Shown: in pieces, positions 32,011-38,762 of the stretch
Layout: each line of letters begins with the position of its first letter
Numbering within the stretch: position 1 is the first letter of the stretch
IMG/VR virus record: IMGVR_UViG_3300036829_000060
Location: 1 to 44,318 of that record
Source: a virus
Direction: 5' to 3' (one strand)
DNA: 44,318 nt
Position numbers and translations under genes: made by a program
Notes under the pieces: generated by a model
Databases searched by the model: none
Seen by the model: only the letters and a program-made list of their open reading frames with translations
Told to the model about the DNA's origin: nothing

Positions 32011-33579
32011 ATGAAATCACAAGAAATGGCACAGGATATTGTTGCTTCGCTTCGCGCCCGTAACCCGATCATCTGGGTTGTGACCCGCGAGGAAGGGCGT
32101 GTTGAGCCTTACCTGTTCGAGGCTGGTGTGTCTGCGAACTACGAACCCGTATTCTGGGATGTAGCAGCAGGATTCACCGGCATCGACGGCAAACCGCTTA
32201 GCACGTTCGACAACGGCGCTGACAGTCCCGACGCTGCTCTTGACGCAATCAACGACGCGACCAGCCGGAAGCTGTGGGTACTGCGGGATTTACCTGTGTG
32301 GCTTGCACCGCCGGTTGGTCTGCTCACACTACGCAGGTTGCGTAATCTTGCGCGTTCACTGCCCGGTCGCGACAGCGACAAGGCACAAGCCGTCATCGTG
32401 ATCTCACCTACAAAAGACGTGCCTGCTGAATTGGCGGACCACACAACGGTTTACGAGTGGCCGCTGCCTGACCGCGAGGAAATCGCCGCGCTGCTCGATG
32501 TTGCAATCGAGTCGCTACCCGACGATATGCAAGCGACTGCCCTTAACGGCAGCCGTGACGCGGCAATCGATGCAGCAGTCGGACTCTCGGGTGAAGAGGC
32601 GCAAGCAACCTTTGCCCGGTCGCTGGTACAAACCAAGCGTATCGACCCCGCTGCTGTGGCCGCTGAGAAGCGGCGCGTCGTCGCCAAGACTGGCGGCGCC
32701 GAATGGTTCGACCCAATCGAGGGCGGGCTGGAAGCTGTTGGTGGGCTGGACAATCTGAAATCGTGGCTCGTGTCGCGTGCCAGTGCGTACAGTCCAGCTG
32801 CCCGCGAGTACGGTCTGCCTGCTCCCAAGGGTGCCATTCTGGTTGGCGTTCCTGGTTGCGGTAAGTCGCTTGCCTGCAAAGCGATTGGCACAGAGTGGAA
32901 CATTCCGGTAATACGGATCGACCTCTCCGCGCTCAAAGGCAAATATGTGGGTGAGTCAGAGGCCAACCTGCGCAACACCTTTAGCATGATCGAAGCTATC
33001 GGGCGTTGCGTCGTGTGGGTAGACGAAATCGAGAAAGCTCTGGCTGGCTCGGTCGACGGTTCGGCTGATGGCGGCGTGAGCGCGGACGCTCTCGGGTTCC
33101 TGCTCTCATGGATGCAGGAACGCCAGGGCGAGGCGTTTGTTATCGCGACGGCGAACAACGCTGAGAAGCTACCGCCGGAATTGTTGCGCAAGGGCCGCTT
33201 TGACGAGGTTTGGTGGGTTGACCTGCCCAACCGTGTCGAGCGTGAATCCATCATTGCGGCAGCGCTGCGCTCCAATAAGCGCAACGCCAGCAAGATTGAT
33301 CTTGCTGCTGTCGCTGACGCTACCGACACGTTCACAGGTGCCGAGCTTGCTGCTCTGGTACCCGATGCAATGTTCGCAGCGTTCAATGATGGTGCCCGCG
33401 AGGTCACAACGGACGATCTGCTGCTAGCAGCTAAAGTTGTTGTGCCGCTTGCGAAAACGGCGAGTGAGAAGATCACTCGTTTACGTGAGTTCTGGTTGGG
33501 TCGCGCACGGCCTGCTACAGCGGCCATTGCCGAAGCTGTCCGCAAGGGCAGCAAGGCAAGGCAGCTGGACCTCAACTGA
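32011..33579 (+). CDS. AAA+ ATPase, Ycf46-like
   Basis: 522 residues. The N-terminal 200 residues start with NPIIWVVTREEGRVEPYLFE, the pattern of Ycf46-type proteins. The AAA+ core has Walker A GVPGCGKS (about 279-286), Walker B VVWVDEIEK (about 334-342), sensor-1 ATANN (about 379-383) and the GRF motif RKGRFDEVWW (about 393-402) with the likely arginine finger. Such ATPases form hexamers that remodel or unfold partners. It is the largest early protein, framed by structured elements on both sides; the two following genes are likely partners. Confidence 0.88.
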   Translation: MKSQEMAQDIVASLRARNPIIWVVTREEGRVEPYLFEAGVSANYEPVFWDVAAGFTGIDGKPLSTFDNGADSPDAALDAINDATSRKLWVLRDLPVWLAPPVGLLTLRRLRNLARSLPGRDSDKAQAVIVISPTKDVPAELADHTTVYEWPLPDREEIAALLDVAIESLPDDMQATALNGSRDAAIDAAVGLSGEEAQATFARSLVQTKRIDPAAVAAEKRRVVAKTGGAEWFDPIEGGLEAVGGLDNLKSWLVSRASAYSPAAREYGLPAPKGAILVGVPGCGKSLACKAIGTEWNIPVIRIDLSALKGKYVGESEANLRNTFSMIEAIGRCVVWVDEIEKALAGSVDGSADGGVSADALGFLLSWMQERQGEAFVIATANNAEKLPPELLRKGRFDEVWWVDLPNRVERESIIAAALRSNKRNASKIDLAAVADATDTFTGAELAALVPDAMFAAFNDGAREVTTDDLLLAAKVVVPLAKTASEKITRLREFWLGRARPATAAIAEAVRKGSKARQLDLN

Positions 33580-33654
33580 GTAGTACTCTGGCGCATAGGC
33601 TTTCGGGTCTATGCGCTGGCTGGACAACTCAGTCCACAACGATTGGAGACAAAC
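33577..33654 (+). repeat. structured intergenic element, copy C
   Basis: Starts with the ATPase stop codon in TGAGTAGTACT. Its hairpin is GCGCATAGGC/GTCTATGCGC with loop TTTCGG (33591-33616), different in sequence from copies A and B but in the same place. TGGAC-AACTCA-GTCCA and CGATTGGAGACAAAC follow, before ATG 33655. Confidence 0.85.
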
Positions 33655-34383
33655 ATGACTGAATTTCGTACGCTACAGCCTGGCCTGCTGGTCAACATGA
33701 ACACCAGCGTTAAGGGCAACGTGACCTATCAAGTCAACGACCGCGACGTGAGATACGTTGACCGGTCCGAGATCACCGATATTCACACCCGCAAGCTCGT
33801 CGCAGACATCGATGAGCAGGAACGGGCCATCAAGGAACGCACCAAGATCCGCGGATTGATCCTGTCGGTATGCGCCAAGTCTGAGTTCGCGCTGCTCTGC
33901 CCAAACGACAGAGAGGCCGAGCTGCGCGAGGCCATCGCCGAAGGGCGAACGCTCGCAGAGAAATTTAACGCCAACGCCTCGACAACCCACATAGAGTTTC
34001 GGGTCATCTGCGGTCGCATCGCACAAGACGACGTAGAGACTGTGCGAGCCATCACGAGCGAGATTCGCTCACTGATGGAAGACATGCAACGCGGTGTTAA
34101 AGCGTTGGATGTCAAAGTGATTCGCGCTGCCGCTAACCAAGCAACCGAAGTCGGCAAAATGCTTTCACCGGAAGCAAAAGGTCGCGTAGCGGTCGCCATC
34201 AAGGCAGCACGTGACACAGCGCGCAAGATCGCTAAGGCCGGTGAGGTTGCCGGGCAAGAGATCGACCGTGGCGCACTGCGCAAGATCGGCAAAGCGCGAA
34301 CGTCGTTCTTGGACATCAACACCGAGGTTGCCGAACTGGCGGAACCGAAAGCCCAGGGACGCAACATCGACCTATCTGCCTGA
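33655..34383 (+). CDS. hypothetical coiled-coil protein, probable ATPase partner
   Basis: 242 residues from ATG 33655. A short beta-rich front (LQPGLLVNMNTSVKGNVTYQ, VRYVDRSEITDIHT) is followed by long charged helices (DIDEQERAIKERTKIRGLIL; VKVIRAAANQATEVGKML; ARDTARKIAKAGEVAGQEID). It lies between the AAA+ ATPase and the 34456 gene with the same element on each side, suggesting shared control and a joint job. Family not recognised. Confidence 0.75.
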   Translation: MTEFRTLQPGLLVNMNTSVKGNVTYQVNDRDVRYVDRSEITDIHTRKLVADIDEQERAIKERTKIRGLILSVCAKSEFALLCPNDREAELREAIAEGRTLAEKFNANASTTHIEFRVICGRIAQDDVETVRAITSEIRSLMEDMQRGVKALDVKVIRAAANQATEVGKMLSPEAKGRVAVAIKAARDTARKIAKAGEVAGQEIDRGALRKIGKARTSFLDINTEVAELAEPKAQGRNIDLSA

Positions 34384-34455
34384 GTAGTATTCCCCCACTC
34401 TCCAACGGAGAGTGCGGGTTTGGACAACTCAGTCCACAACCGATTGGAGACAATA
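34381..34455 (+). repeat. structured intergenic element, copy D
   Basis: TGAGTAGTATT with the upstream stop, hairpin CACTCTCC-AAC-GGAGAGTG (34396-34414) with CCC/GGG outside, TGGAC-AACTCA-GTCCA, then CGATTGGAGACAAT and ATG 34456. The stem has no sequence similarity to copies A-C but the same position. Confidence 0.85.
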
Positions 34456-34794
34456 ATGGCATGCGACACAATGCTTTCGATGGGTCAGACGTTGACTCAG
34501 CGCAAAGATCAGGTACGCAAAGCAGCGGCCACCATCGACAAGCTGATAGCGCAGCGCAAAGCGGGCGTGAAAGTCGGTCCGCAGGGTGCCGTCACGTTTA
34601 CCGGCATCCCCGACGCTGACCGCTCTGGCATGACGGACGCTTGCGTCTACCGGATGTTGACGCGTAGCGGTTCTGCTGCTGCGAAGATGGCCATCATGCG
34701 GGCAGAGCAGCTGGCGGGCCGTAGCGTGAATCGTGCAGCCCTGACAGCGGGTGTGCATTCGCACGATGGCGGTAACACCTGGTCGGCGCACTGA
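34456..34794 (+). CDS. hypothetical protein of the ATPase module
   Basis: 112 residues from ATG 34456. Pattern: CDTMLSMGQTLTQRKDQVRK, VKVGPQGAVTFTGIPDADRS, TDACVYRMLTRSGSAAAKMA, and a His-rich end GVHSHDGGNTW. I recall similar proteins being common in phages, but I do not know a function. It contains Cys and His that might bind metal. Its stop starts the next intergenic element. Confidence 0.75.
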   Translation: MACDTMLSMGQTLTQRKDQVRKAAATIDKLIAQRKAGVKVGPQGAVTFTGIPDADRSGMTDACVYRMLTRSGSAAAKMAIMRAEQLAGRSVNRAALTAGVHSHDGGNTWSAH

Positions 34795-34869
34795 GTAGTA
34801 CTCTGGCGCACAGGCTTTCGGGTCTGTGCGCTGGCTGGACAACTCAGTCCACAACAAAGATTGGAGACA
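34792..34869 (+). repeat. structured intergenic element, copy E
   Basis: Same as copy C except that the hairpin is GCGCACAGGC/GTCTGTGCGC (34806-34831): the T-A pair of copy C has become C-G on both arms, a compensatory change. TGGAC-AACTCA-GTCCA and AGATTGGAGACAAT follow, before ATG 34870. Confidence 0.85.
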
Positions 34870-35058
34870 ATGATGGACCCAAACACTGCGCTAGCAGAAC
34901 TGCGCAAGTATGCGATGGGATCAAAAGAGGAGTGGGCCTTACTGTTTGAAGGTCTGGACTCGTGGCTGTTGCGCGGCGGATTCCTGCCCGACGACTGGGC
35001 GAAAGCCCAAGAGGCAGACAAGGCGGCGCTGCGAATAGCGTTGGGTCGCAAGCCATGA
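34870..35058 (+). CDS. hypothetical early protein
   Basis: 62 residues from ATG 34870 (a second ATG follows at 34873). Helical and Trp-rich: LAELRKYAMGSKEEWALLFE, LDSWLLRGGFLPDDWAKAQE. The stop overlaps the next ATG, so three more small genes are translated in series behind this one without intergenic elements. Not recognised. Confidence 0.7.
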   Translation: MMDPNTALAELRKYAMGSKEEWALLFEGLDSWLLRGGFLPDDWAKAQEADKAALRIALGRKP

Positions 35059-35261
35059 CTTTCACGCCATGTAGTCCACGGCACAAGTCATGCTCACCGG
35101 CTCACGCCGAGCTGGTATGGGATTACCGGCTGGAACGGTTACGGCAAAAGGTACAGCGGGAAGCCTTCACTGGCGATTACGAAGCTGACATCGAGCACTG
35201 GAAAGCCAAGGGCGGCAAGCTGATCAGCTTTCGCGACTGGCTCAAGGCGCACAAGTCATGA
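35055..35261 (+). CDS. hypothetical early protein
   Basis: 68 residues, ATGA overlaps at both ends. An N-terminal Cys/His-rich piece (TPCSPRHKSCSPAHAE) and a basic helical remainder (YRLERLRQKVQREAFTGDYE). The Cys/His content could bind zinc. Not recognised. Confidence 0.7.
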   Translation: MTFTPCSPRHKSCSPAHAELVWDYRLERLRQKVQREAFTGDYEADIEHWKAKGGKLISFRDWLKAHKS

Positions 35262-35410
35262 GCGGATATAACTGGTTTAAGCACGATGCAGTGTCAAACC
35301 TGTTGCTGCTACTCAAGATTGACCCTACCAAGGTCACACCGGAGCAGCGGCAACAGGCAGAACGTGTCATAGATTCCACCATGCGCTACGCACGTTCGAT
35401 GATGACATGA
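35258..35410 (+). CDS. 50-residue hypothetical protein
   Basis: ATGA overlaps with both neighbours. Pattern: YNWFKHDAVSNLLLLLKIDP, then TPEQRQQAERVIDSTMRYAR: helical. Support comes from the exact junctions and ordinary composition. Not recognised. Confidence 0.6.
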   Translation: MSGYNWFKHDAVSNLLLLLKIDPTKVTPEQRQQAERVIDSTMRYARSMMT

Positions 35411-35556
35411 TCGTCACCACGCCAATGTTCCTGACAGGAACAACGGAAGCCCTGCTACATCAAGCGATCCACCAAGTTGGTAACGAGAATAATGCCGAGG
35501 TGGGCGACGAGATAGTCGTGAACTTCATTGGGATGACCAAAGATTCAGACGGGTGA
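35407..35556 (+). CDS. 49-residue hypothetical protein
   Basis: ATGA overlap with the previous gene. Pattern: TTPMFLTGTTEALLHQAIHQ, then acidic EVGDEIVVNFIGMTKD. Last member of the overlapping group before the intergenic element at 35593. Not recognised. Confidence 0.6.
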   Translation: MIVTTPMFLTGTTEALLHQAIHQVGNENNAEVGDEIVVNFIGMTKDSDG

Positions 35557-35592
35557 CCGCTGGCACGCTGGGCAGTAACTTACAGAAAGGTT

Positions 35593-35667
35593 TGAGTGGT
35601 ACTCGTCCACCCTCGAAAGAGGGTGTGGCGCTGGACAACTCAGTCCACAACAGATTGGAGACAAAAA
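35593..35667 (+). repeat. structured intergenic element, copy F
   Basis: TGAGTGGTACT (here not the stop of any gene), hairpin CACCCTC-GAAA-GAGGGTG (35608-35625), TGGAC-AACTCA-GTCCA, CAGATTGGAGACAAA and ATG 35668. Compared with copies A and B a G-C pair in the stem has become C-G, a compensatory change. Confidence 0.85.
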
Positions 35668-36006
35668 ATGAACAAGTCAATGGTGATCGCAGCAGTAGCG
35701 GGCGGGCTCACAGCAATCGCGGTGAGCATGGCTCAGGATGCACACGCTGACGAGTCGTCTTACCTTAACGAGGTTTCCGCTCGTGGTGTGCCGATCACAT
35801 CAGCGACGCTGACGCTCGGACATCAGATCTGCTCCGACATATCGTATTACGGAGTCGACGGCATCGAGAAAGACGCGAGAGCTGCTGTCGTGGCGGGCGT
35901 TTCAGCCCATGACGCTGCGGTGCTGATCGTTGTGGCAGTGTACGAGCTGTGCCCGTCCAACCATGGCGCGCTGAACGCGTGGCTGTACCCGACAACGGAA
36001 GCGTGA
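35668..36006 (+). CDS. secreted DUF732-type protein
   Basis: 112 residues from ATG 35668. Signal peptide: MNKSMVIAAVAGGLTAIAVS and on, with cleavage after AHA (about residue 27). The mature part matches DUF732, a small helical domain with two Cys found mainly in secreted mycobacterial proteins: YLNEVSARGVPI, LGHQICSDI, GVSAHDAAVLIVVAVYELCP. Role unknown; as an exported early phage product it could act on the envelope, for example against superinfection. It supports a mycobacterial host. Confidence 0.85.
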   Translation: MNKSMVIAAVAGGLTAIAVSMAQDAHADESSYLNEVSARGVPITSATLTLGHQICSDISYYGVDGIEKDARAAVVAGVSAHDAAVLIVVAVYELCPSNHGALNAWLYPTTEA

Positions 36007-36010
36007 CGCT

Positions 36011-36133
36011 ATGAAGATTCGCACAGTTCGCGTACCTGATGACCTCTGGGCGCGCGTGAAAGCGAAAGCGAAACAGAACGACGAACAGGTGTCGACGGTG
36101 ATCCGTCGACTGTTGTTCGCGTACGTACGCTAG
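36011..36133 (+). CDS. 40-residue ribbon-helix-helix DNA-binding protein
   Basis: MKIRTVRVPDDLWARVKAKA, then QVSTVIRRLLFAYVR: a beta-strand with alternating exposed residues and two helices, the Arc/CopG type of dimeric DNA-binding fold in minimal length. It starts 4 nt after the DUF732 stop and ends just before a strong terminator. It is a natural candidate for binding one of the palindromic motifs of this genome, but no direct evidence links it to one. Confidence 0.75.
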   Translation: MKIRTVRVPDDLWARVKAKAKQNDEQVSTVIRRLLFAYVR

Positions 36134-36149
36134 GAGACACTTAAAAGAG

Positions 36150-36183
36150 CCTCGGCAGGATTCGTCCTGACCGAGGTTTTTTT
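36150..36183 (+). terminator. intrinsic terminator of the first early operon
   Basis: An 11-bp stem with one A bulge: CCTCGGCAGGA, loop TTCG, TCCTG-A-CCGAGG, followed by seven T. It ends the operon that starts at the 31034 promoter. Confidence 0.92.
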
Positions 36184-36342
36184 ATGTCCAAAATCGCTGG
36201 TCACATGCTTGCTTCGCTACCGTAGCGTCTGTAATACCTTGCGTATATACAACTTTCGGCTGTCAGCGTGTCGCATCCTTGACCTGTCACCAGGTGAGCG
36301 TACTGTCCAGCCAGACGACCAATCAAAGACTGGAGACAAACC
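36184..36342 (+). promoter_or_regulatory. control region of the second early operon
   Basis: Contains the 16-mer CTTCGCTACCGTAGCG (36212-36227, identical to 26248-26263) and a candidate promoter TTGACC (36279-36284), 16 nt, TACTGT (36301-36306). A short inverted repeat ACCTG/CAGGT lies within the spacer. The leader GACTGGAGACAAA (36328-36340) then precedes GTG 36343. TATATAC near 36244 is an alternative -10. Confidence 0.5.
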
Positions 36343-36582
36343 GTGGACGACGACATGACACACATACTCATGCGCTTCGCACGCTGCACCGAAATCATCA
36401 CAGCCGAGCACCATCCCGACGAGCACGGCATGCCATACGTTCTGCACATCGACGGCGGCAAGCACCACGGCACCGTAATCCATGTCATGACAGAGCAATC
36501 CGTCACCCGCCTGTTCAACGAGGTTGTGGCAGCACGCAAGCTGGGCGACGACCACGAACACCCCTACTTGAGCGCCGTCTGA
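36343..36582 (+). CDS. hypothetical early protein
   Basis: 79 residues from GTG 36343, set by the leader variant GACTGGAGACAAA. Rich in His and acidic residues: ITAEHHPDEHGMPYVLHIDG, GKHHGTVIHVMTEQSVTRLF. The beta-hairpin-helix pattern suggests a small alpha-beta fold. The UGA stop is part of the palindrome at 36580. Not recognised. Confidence 0.7.
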   Translation: MDDDMTHILMRFARCTEIITAEHHPDEHGMPYVLHIDGGKHHGTVIHVMTEQSVTRLFNEVVAARKLGDDHEHPYLSAV

Positions 36583-36595
36583 TCCAAACGGATCA
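36580..36595. repeat. 16-bp palindrome TGATCCNNNNGGATCA, copy 4
   Basis: Centre AAAC. Its first three bases are the stop codon of the 36343 gene, and GTTCGATTGGAGACAAAC follows directly, so the palindrome takes the place occupied by the structured element elsewhere. Confidence 0.8.
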
Positions 36596-36599
36596 GTTC

Positions 36600-36613
36600 G
36601 ATTGGAGACAAAC
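36600..36613 (+). repeat. shared leader GATTGGAGACAAAC without the hairpin element
   Basis: A full copy of the ribosome-binding leader before ATG 36614, joined to the 16-bp palindrome instead of the hairpin element. It shows the leader is a unit of its own. Confidence 0.8.
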
Positions 36614-36952
36614 ATGTATCCCGAAGAGGTTAATCGAGATCCGGCACGTATCCATGGTGCCGACGAAATGTGGACTAGCGCACTCAATCGCCTGGACAAA
36701 ATCGTCGCATACATCAGGACGATGGAACCCGACATCTATACGGCGGCAGGTGAAAACCATGACAGCTCAGTGCTTTACGACTGGCTCAAGGGCTACATCA
36801 TGATTGCTGAAACTCGCGGCGGGAGGGTGGCACGTCAGACAACAACACTGATGTGTGCTGCCGCGCTCACAAAGCTGGTGCGAGCGCCACGCACCGACGA
36901 CCCACTGGCGCAACTAGATTGGAAGGAACCAGAAGATGACGACCAGCACTGA
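36614..36952 (+). CDS. hypothetical early protein
   Basis: 112 residues from ATG 36614. Helical: ARIHGADEMWTSALNRLDKI, YDWLKGYIMIAETRGGRVAR, MCAAALTKLV, and an acidic end (PEDDDQH). It overlaps the next gene by 17 nt. Not recognised. Confidence 0.7.
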   Translation: MYPEEVNRDPARIHGADEMWTSALNRLDKIVAYIRTMEPDIYTAAGENHDSSVLYDWLKGYIMIAETRGGRVARQTTTLMCAAALTKLVRAPRTDDPLAQLDWKEPEDDDQH

Positions 36953-37658
36953 TATCGCTGTGATCCCTACGGTAGACGCGGAAATCGTTGAGCCGCAGCT
37001 ACTCAACAAGACAGAGGCGAAACGCCTCGACAAGAAGATCCGTACCGCAGCAGACAAGACAGTCAAGAGCAACCAGCGCACGCTGGAACTGTTCGACGAA
37101 CTGAAAGGCCTTGTCGCCGAAGCCAAGACAGGTGAGATCCACAAAGCCCTCGGCCTCAAATCCTGGCCCGCCTACCTGGCCGACGCGGTACACATCACTG
37201 TGGCTGCACGCGACGACCGAAAAGCCGTGACACAGTGGCTCTCTGGTGAGGGCATGTCCCAGCGCGCTATCGGTGCGATGCTCGGTGTCGGGTTCGGCAC
37301 AGTGAACCGCGACCTCGACGGCCAAGAGGTCGAAGACGGTGCGACTGTGACATCGTTGGACGGTGCGCAGCGCCCCCGCAACGGCAAGGCGAAAGATGAA
37401 GAGGCGGAAGAGGAACCGCTCGATGTGGAGTCCGAGGAGATTCCCGACGAGCCGATGAAAGCCGTTGACATCGTGTCATCGTTCAACGACGAGATGGCGA
37501 ATCTTGTTGCGGCGCAGGGTGAGCTGACGTACCTTGCGGGTGAGGACAAGTGGGCCGGTGCCCGCAAGCGTGTCACCAACGCCAACCTCAACAACCTCGG
37601 CGACGTCATCCACGAGCTGCAACTCATCGTGGATGACCTGATGGGCGACAGCTCATGA
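36936..37658 (+). CDS. helix-turn-helix DNA-binding protein
   Basis: 240 residues. A helical front is followed by a clear helix-turn-helix at about residues 106-127 (LSGEGMSQRAIGAMLGVGFG, then TVNRDL), of the kind found in ParB-like and phage regulatory proteins, then an acidic linker (KDEEAEEEPLDVESEEIPDE) and a helical C-terminus. It is probably a regulator or replication accessory. The ATG has AAGGAACC 10 nt upstream inside the previous gene. Confidence 0.78.
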   Translation: MTTSTDIAVIPTVDAEIVEPQLLNKTEAKRLDKKIRTAADKTVKSNQRTLELFDELKGLVAEAKTGEIHKALGLKSWPAYLADAVHITVAARDDRKAVTQWLSGEGMSQRAIGAMLGVGFGTVNRDLDGQEVEDGATVTSLDGAQRPRNGKAKDEEAEEEPLDVESEEIPDEPMKAVDIVSSFNDEMANLVAAQGELTYLAGEDKWAGARKRVTNANLNNLGDVIHELQLIVDDLMGDSS

Positions 37659-38122
37659 TCCGAATCACCAAGGGCGACATCGTATTAGAGTGCGAGACGC
37701 AGGCAGATCTGCAGCTCGCGCTGAGTGTACTGTGCGAGCCGGTAGACGTTCCCGCGCTGCCCAGCATGCACGTCCCCGTCGAAGTCAATGCCCCGGCTTG
37801 GCGCGTCGGTGGGCCTACGGAACCCTATGTGCCAGAGCTACCCAACGACGAGCCGAGCGGAAACATGCGCGTAAACATGGGATTCGATACCGCACAACAT
37901 ATTTCAGTTCCGTCGAAACAACTCGACGTGCTCGAAGCAGTGAAACTGTTCCCCGAGGGCGTCTCATGCAAAGCTGTCGGCGAACTACTCGGACTGTCCG
38001 ACAAACAAGTCGGCGGACGCATACAACAACTCAGACGGGCCAACCTGATCGAACATGTGCCACACCACAACCTTTGGGTGGCAACACCTTTGGCTCGCCG
38101 CGCCAAACTGGTGAGGGCATGA
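37655..38122 (+). CDS. winged-helix DNA-binding protein
   Basis: 155 residues, ATGA overlap. The C-terminal 65 residues form a winged helix: QLDVLEAVKLFPEGVSCKAV, LLGLSDKQVGGRIQQLRRAN, LIEHVPHHNLWVATPLARR. The front half has a small beta-rich part and a Pro-rich linker. Together with the 36936 product it makes this operon regulatory in character. Confidence 0.75.
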   Translation: MIRITKGDIVLECETQADLQLALSVLCEPVDVPALPSMHVPVEVNAPAWRVGGPTEPYVPELPNDEPSGNMRVNMGFDTAQHISVPSKQLDVLEAVKLFPEGVSCKAVGELLGLSDKQVGGRIQQLRRANLIEHVPHHNLWVATPLARRAKLVRA

Positions 38123-38388
38123 TGTGTCACCTATGCGACGAGCGGCTGGCTAACGCCAACGAGGCTTGCGACGAAATCCTTGACGTACAAACAGAATTCC
38201 GTGAGCACTTCCCCGAGCGCACGCACAGCCAGCGGGTTAGCGACATGGCGAATATGTGGCTTAGAGATTTGCCCATGCACCGCGACACGCCGCCGGAAAC
38301 CCTTACGGTAGTACAGAATATAGCTCTGTTCCTGGCGACGATGACCGAGCGTGTCATCGACCTGAAACGAGAAGCCAATGTGTCATGA
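38119..38388 (+). CDS. hypothetical protein with N-terminal CHxC motif
   Basis: 89 residues from ATG 38119 (a second ATG at 38122). Starts MMCHLCDERL, then helical (EILDVQTEFREHFPERTHSQ, LTVVQNIALFLATMTERVID). The next gene starts with the same motif, suggesting related proteins. It overlaps that gene by 11 nt. Confidence 0.65.
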   Translation: MMCHLCDERLANANEACDEILDVQTEFREHFPERTHSQRVSDMANMWLRDLPMHRDTPPETLTVVQNIALFLATMTERVIDLKREANVS

Positions 38389-38629
38389 GTGTGACCGCGA
38401 GATCGAGGGTATCCGCCCTATGGCAGACTCGCTGATAGCGGCTGAGCGTGCCGTACGTCGCGTGTACGAGGGGGACACGGAAGCCCAGCACACAGTTCGC
38501 CTGGCCTGCACCATCGTTGACACGTTCCATGATTCGGGTCATGACATCAAGGCGTTGTGCCTGGCGTATGCGTTGGTGATTGAGAAATTGCTTGCGGTGC
38601 AAGAGATTTACGGGATAGAAACCGTATGA
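38378..38629 (+). CDS. hypothetical protein with N-terminal CHxC motif
   Basis: 83 residues: MCHECDREIEGIRPMADSLI, then helices (AERAVRRVYEGDTEAQHTVR, ALCLAYALVIEKLLAVQEIY). Last gene of the operon; the terminator stem begins 5 nt after its stop. Function unknown; probably a divergent copy of the preceding gene, as both begin MCHxCD and are helical. Confidence 0.65.
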   Translation: MCHECDREIEGIRPMADSLIAAERAVRRVYEGDTEAQHTVRLACTIVDTFHDSGHDIKALCLAYALVIEKLLAVQEIYGIETV

Positions 38630-38634
38630 GGACC

Positions 38635-38686
38635 GGCGGCGTGCTGCTGTATGGCTTTGTCTCCAATCCGGTGGCACGCCGCCTTT
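38635..38686 (+). terminator. intrinsic terminator with a loop antisense to the shared leader
   Basis: Perfect 10-bp arms GGCGGCGTGC (38635-38644) and GCACGCCGCC (38674-38683), extendable by five further pairs including wobbles, followed by TTT. The 19-nt loop (38650-38668) contains CTTTGTCTCCAATC, the exact reverse complement of GATTGGAGACAAAG. The first 13 nt of that sequence occur in front of at least six genes between 31.4 and 36.6 kb. Confidence 0.88.
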
Positions 38687-38762
38687 AACTGCCCGAGTCG
38701 CAGCGGGTGATAGTACGAAATGACTGCGGCACTACAACACACAATAAGGAAGGTGAAATGCC
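38687..38762 (+). promoter_or_regulatory. leader before the SSB-like gene, possible weak promoter
   Basis: About 75 nt separate the terminator from ATG 38763. GATAGTAC near 38708 could be a -10, with TTTAAC (38684-38689) too far up to be a good -35. AAGGAAGGTG (38746-38755) is a strong ribosome binding site. A promoter must exist here if the terminator is efficient. Confidence 0.3.

Noticed and set aside
32451-33596. 381-codon minus-strand open frame
   Set aside because: It mirrors the AAA+ ATPase gene, whose motifs prove the plus strand; it is Ser/Arg/Ala-rich as expected from an antisense frame.
35553-35750. Plus-strand frame through the intergenic element at 35593
   Set aside because: It translates the structured element and runs over the DUF732 signal peptide in another frame.
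36279-36306. Treating TTGACC-16-TACTGT as a firm promoter
   Set aside because: Kept only as a candidate, because the -10 matches weakly and TATATAC near 36244 is an alternative.
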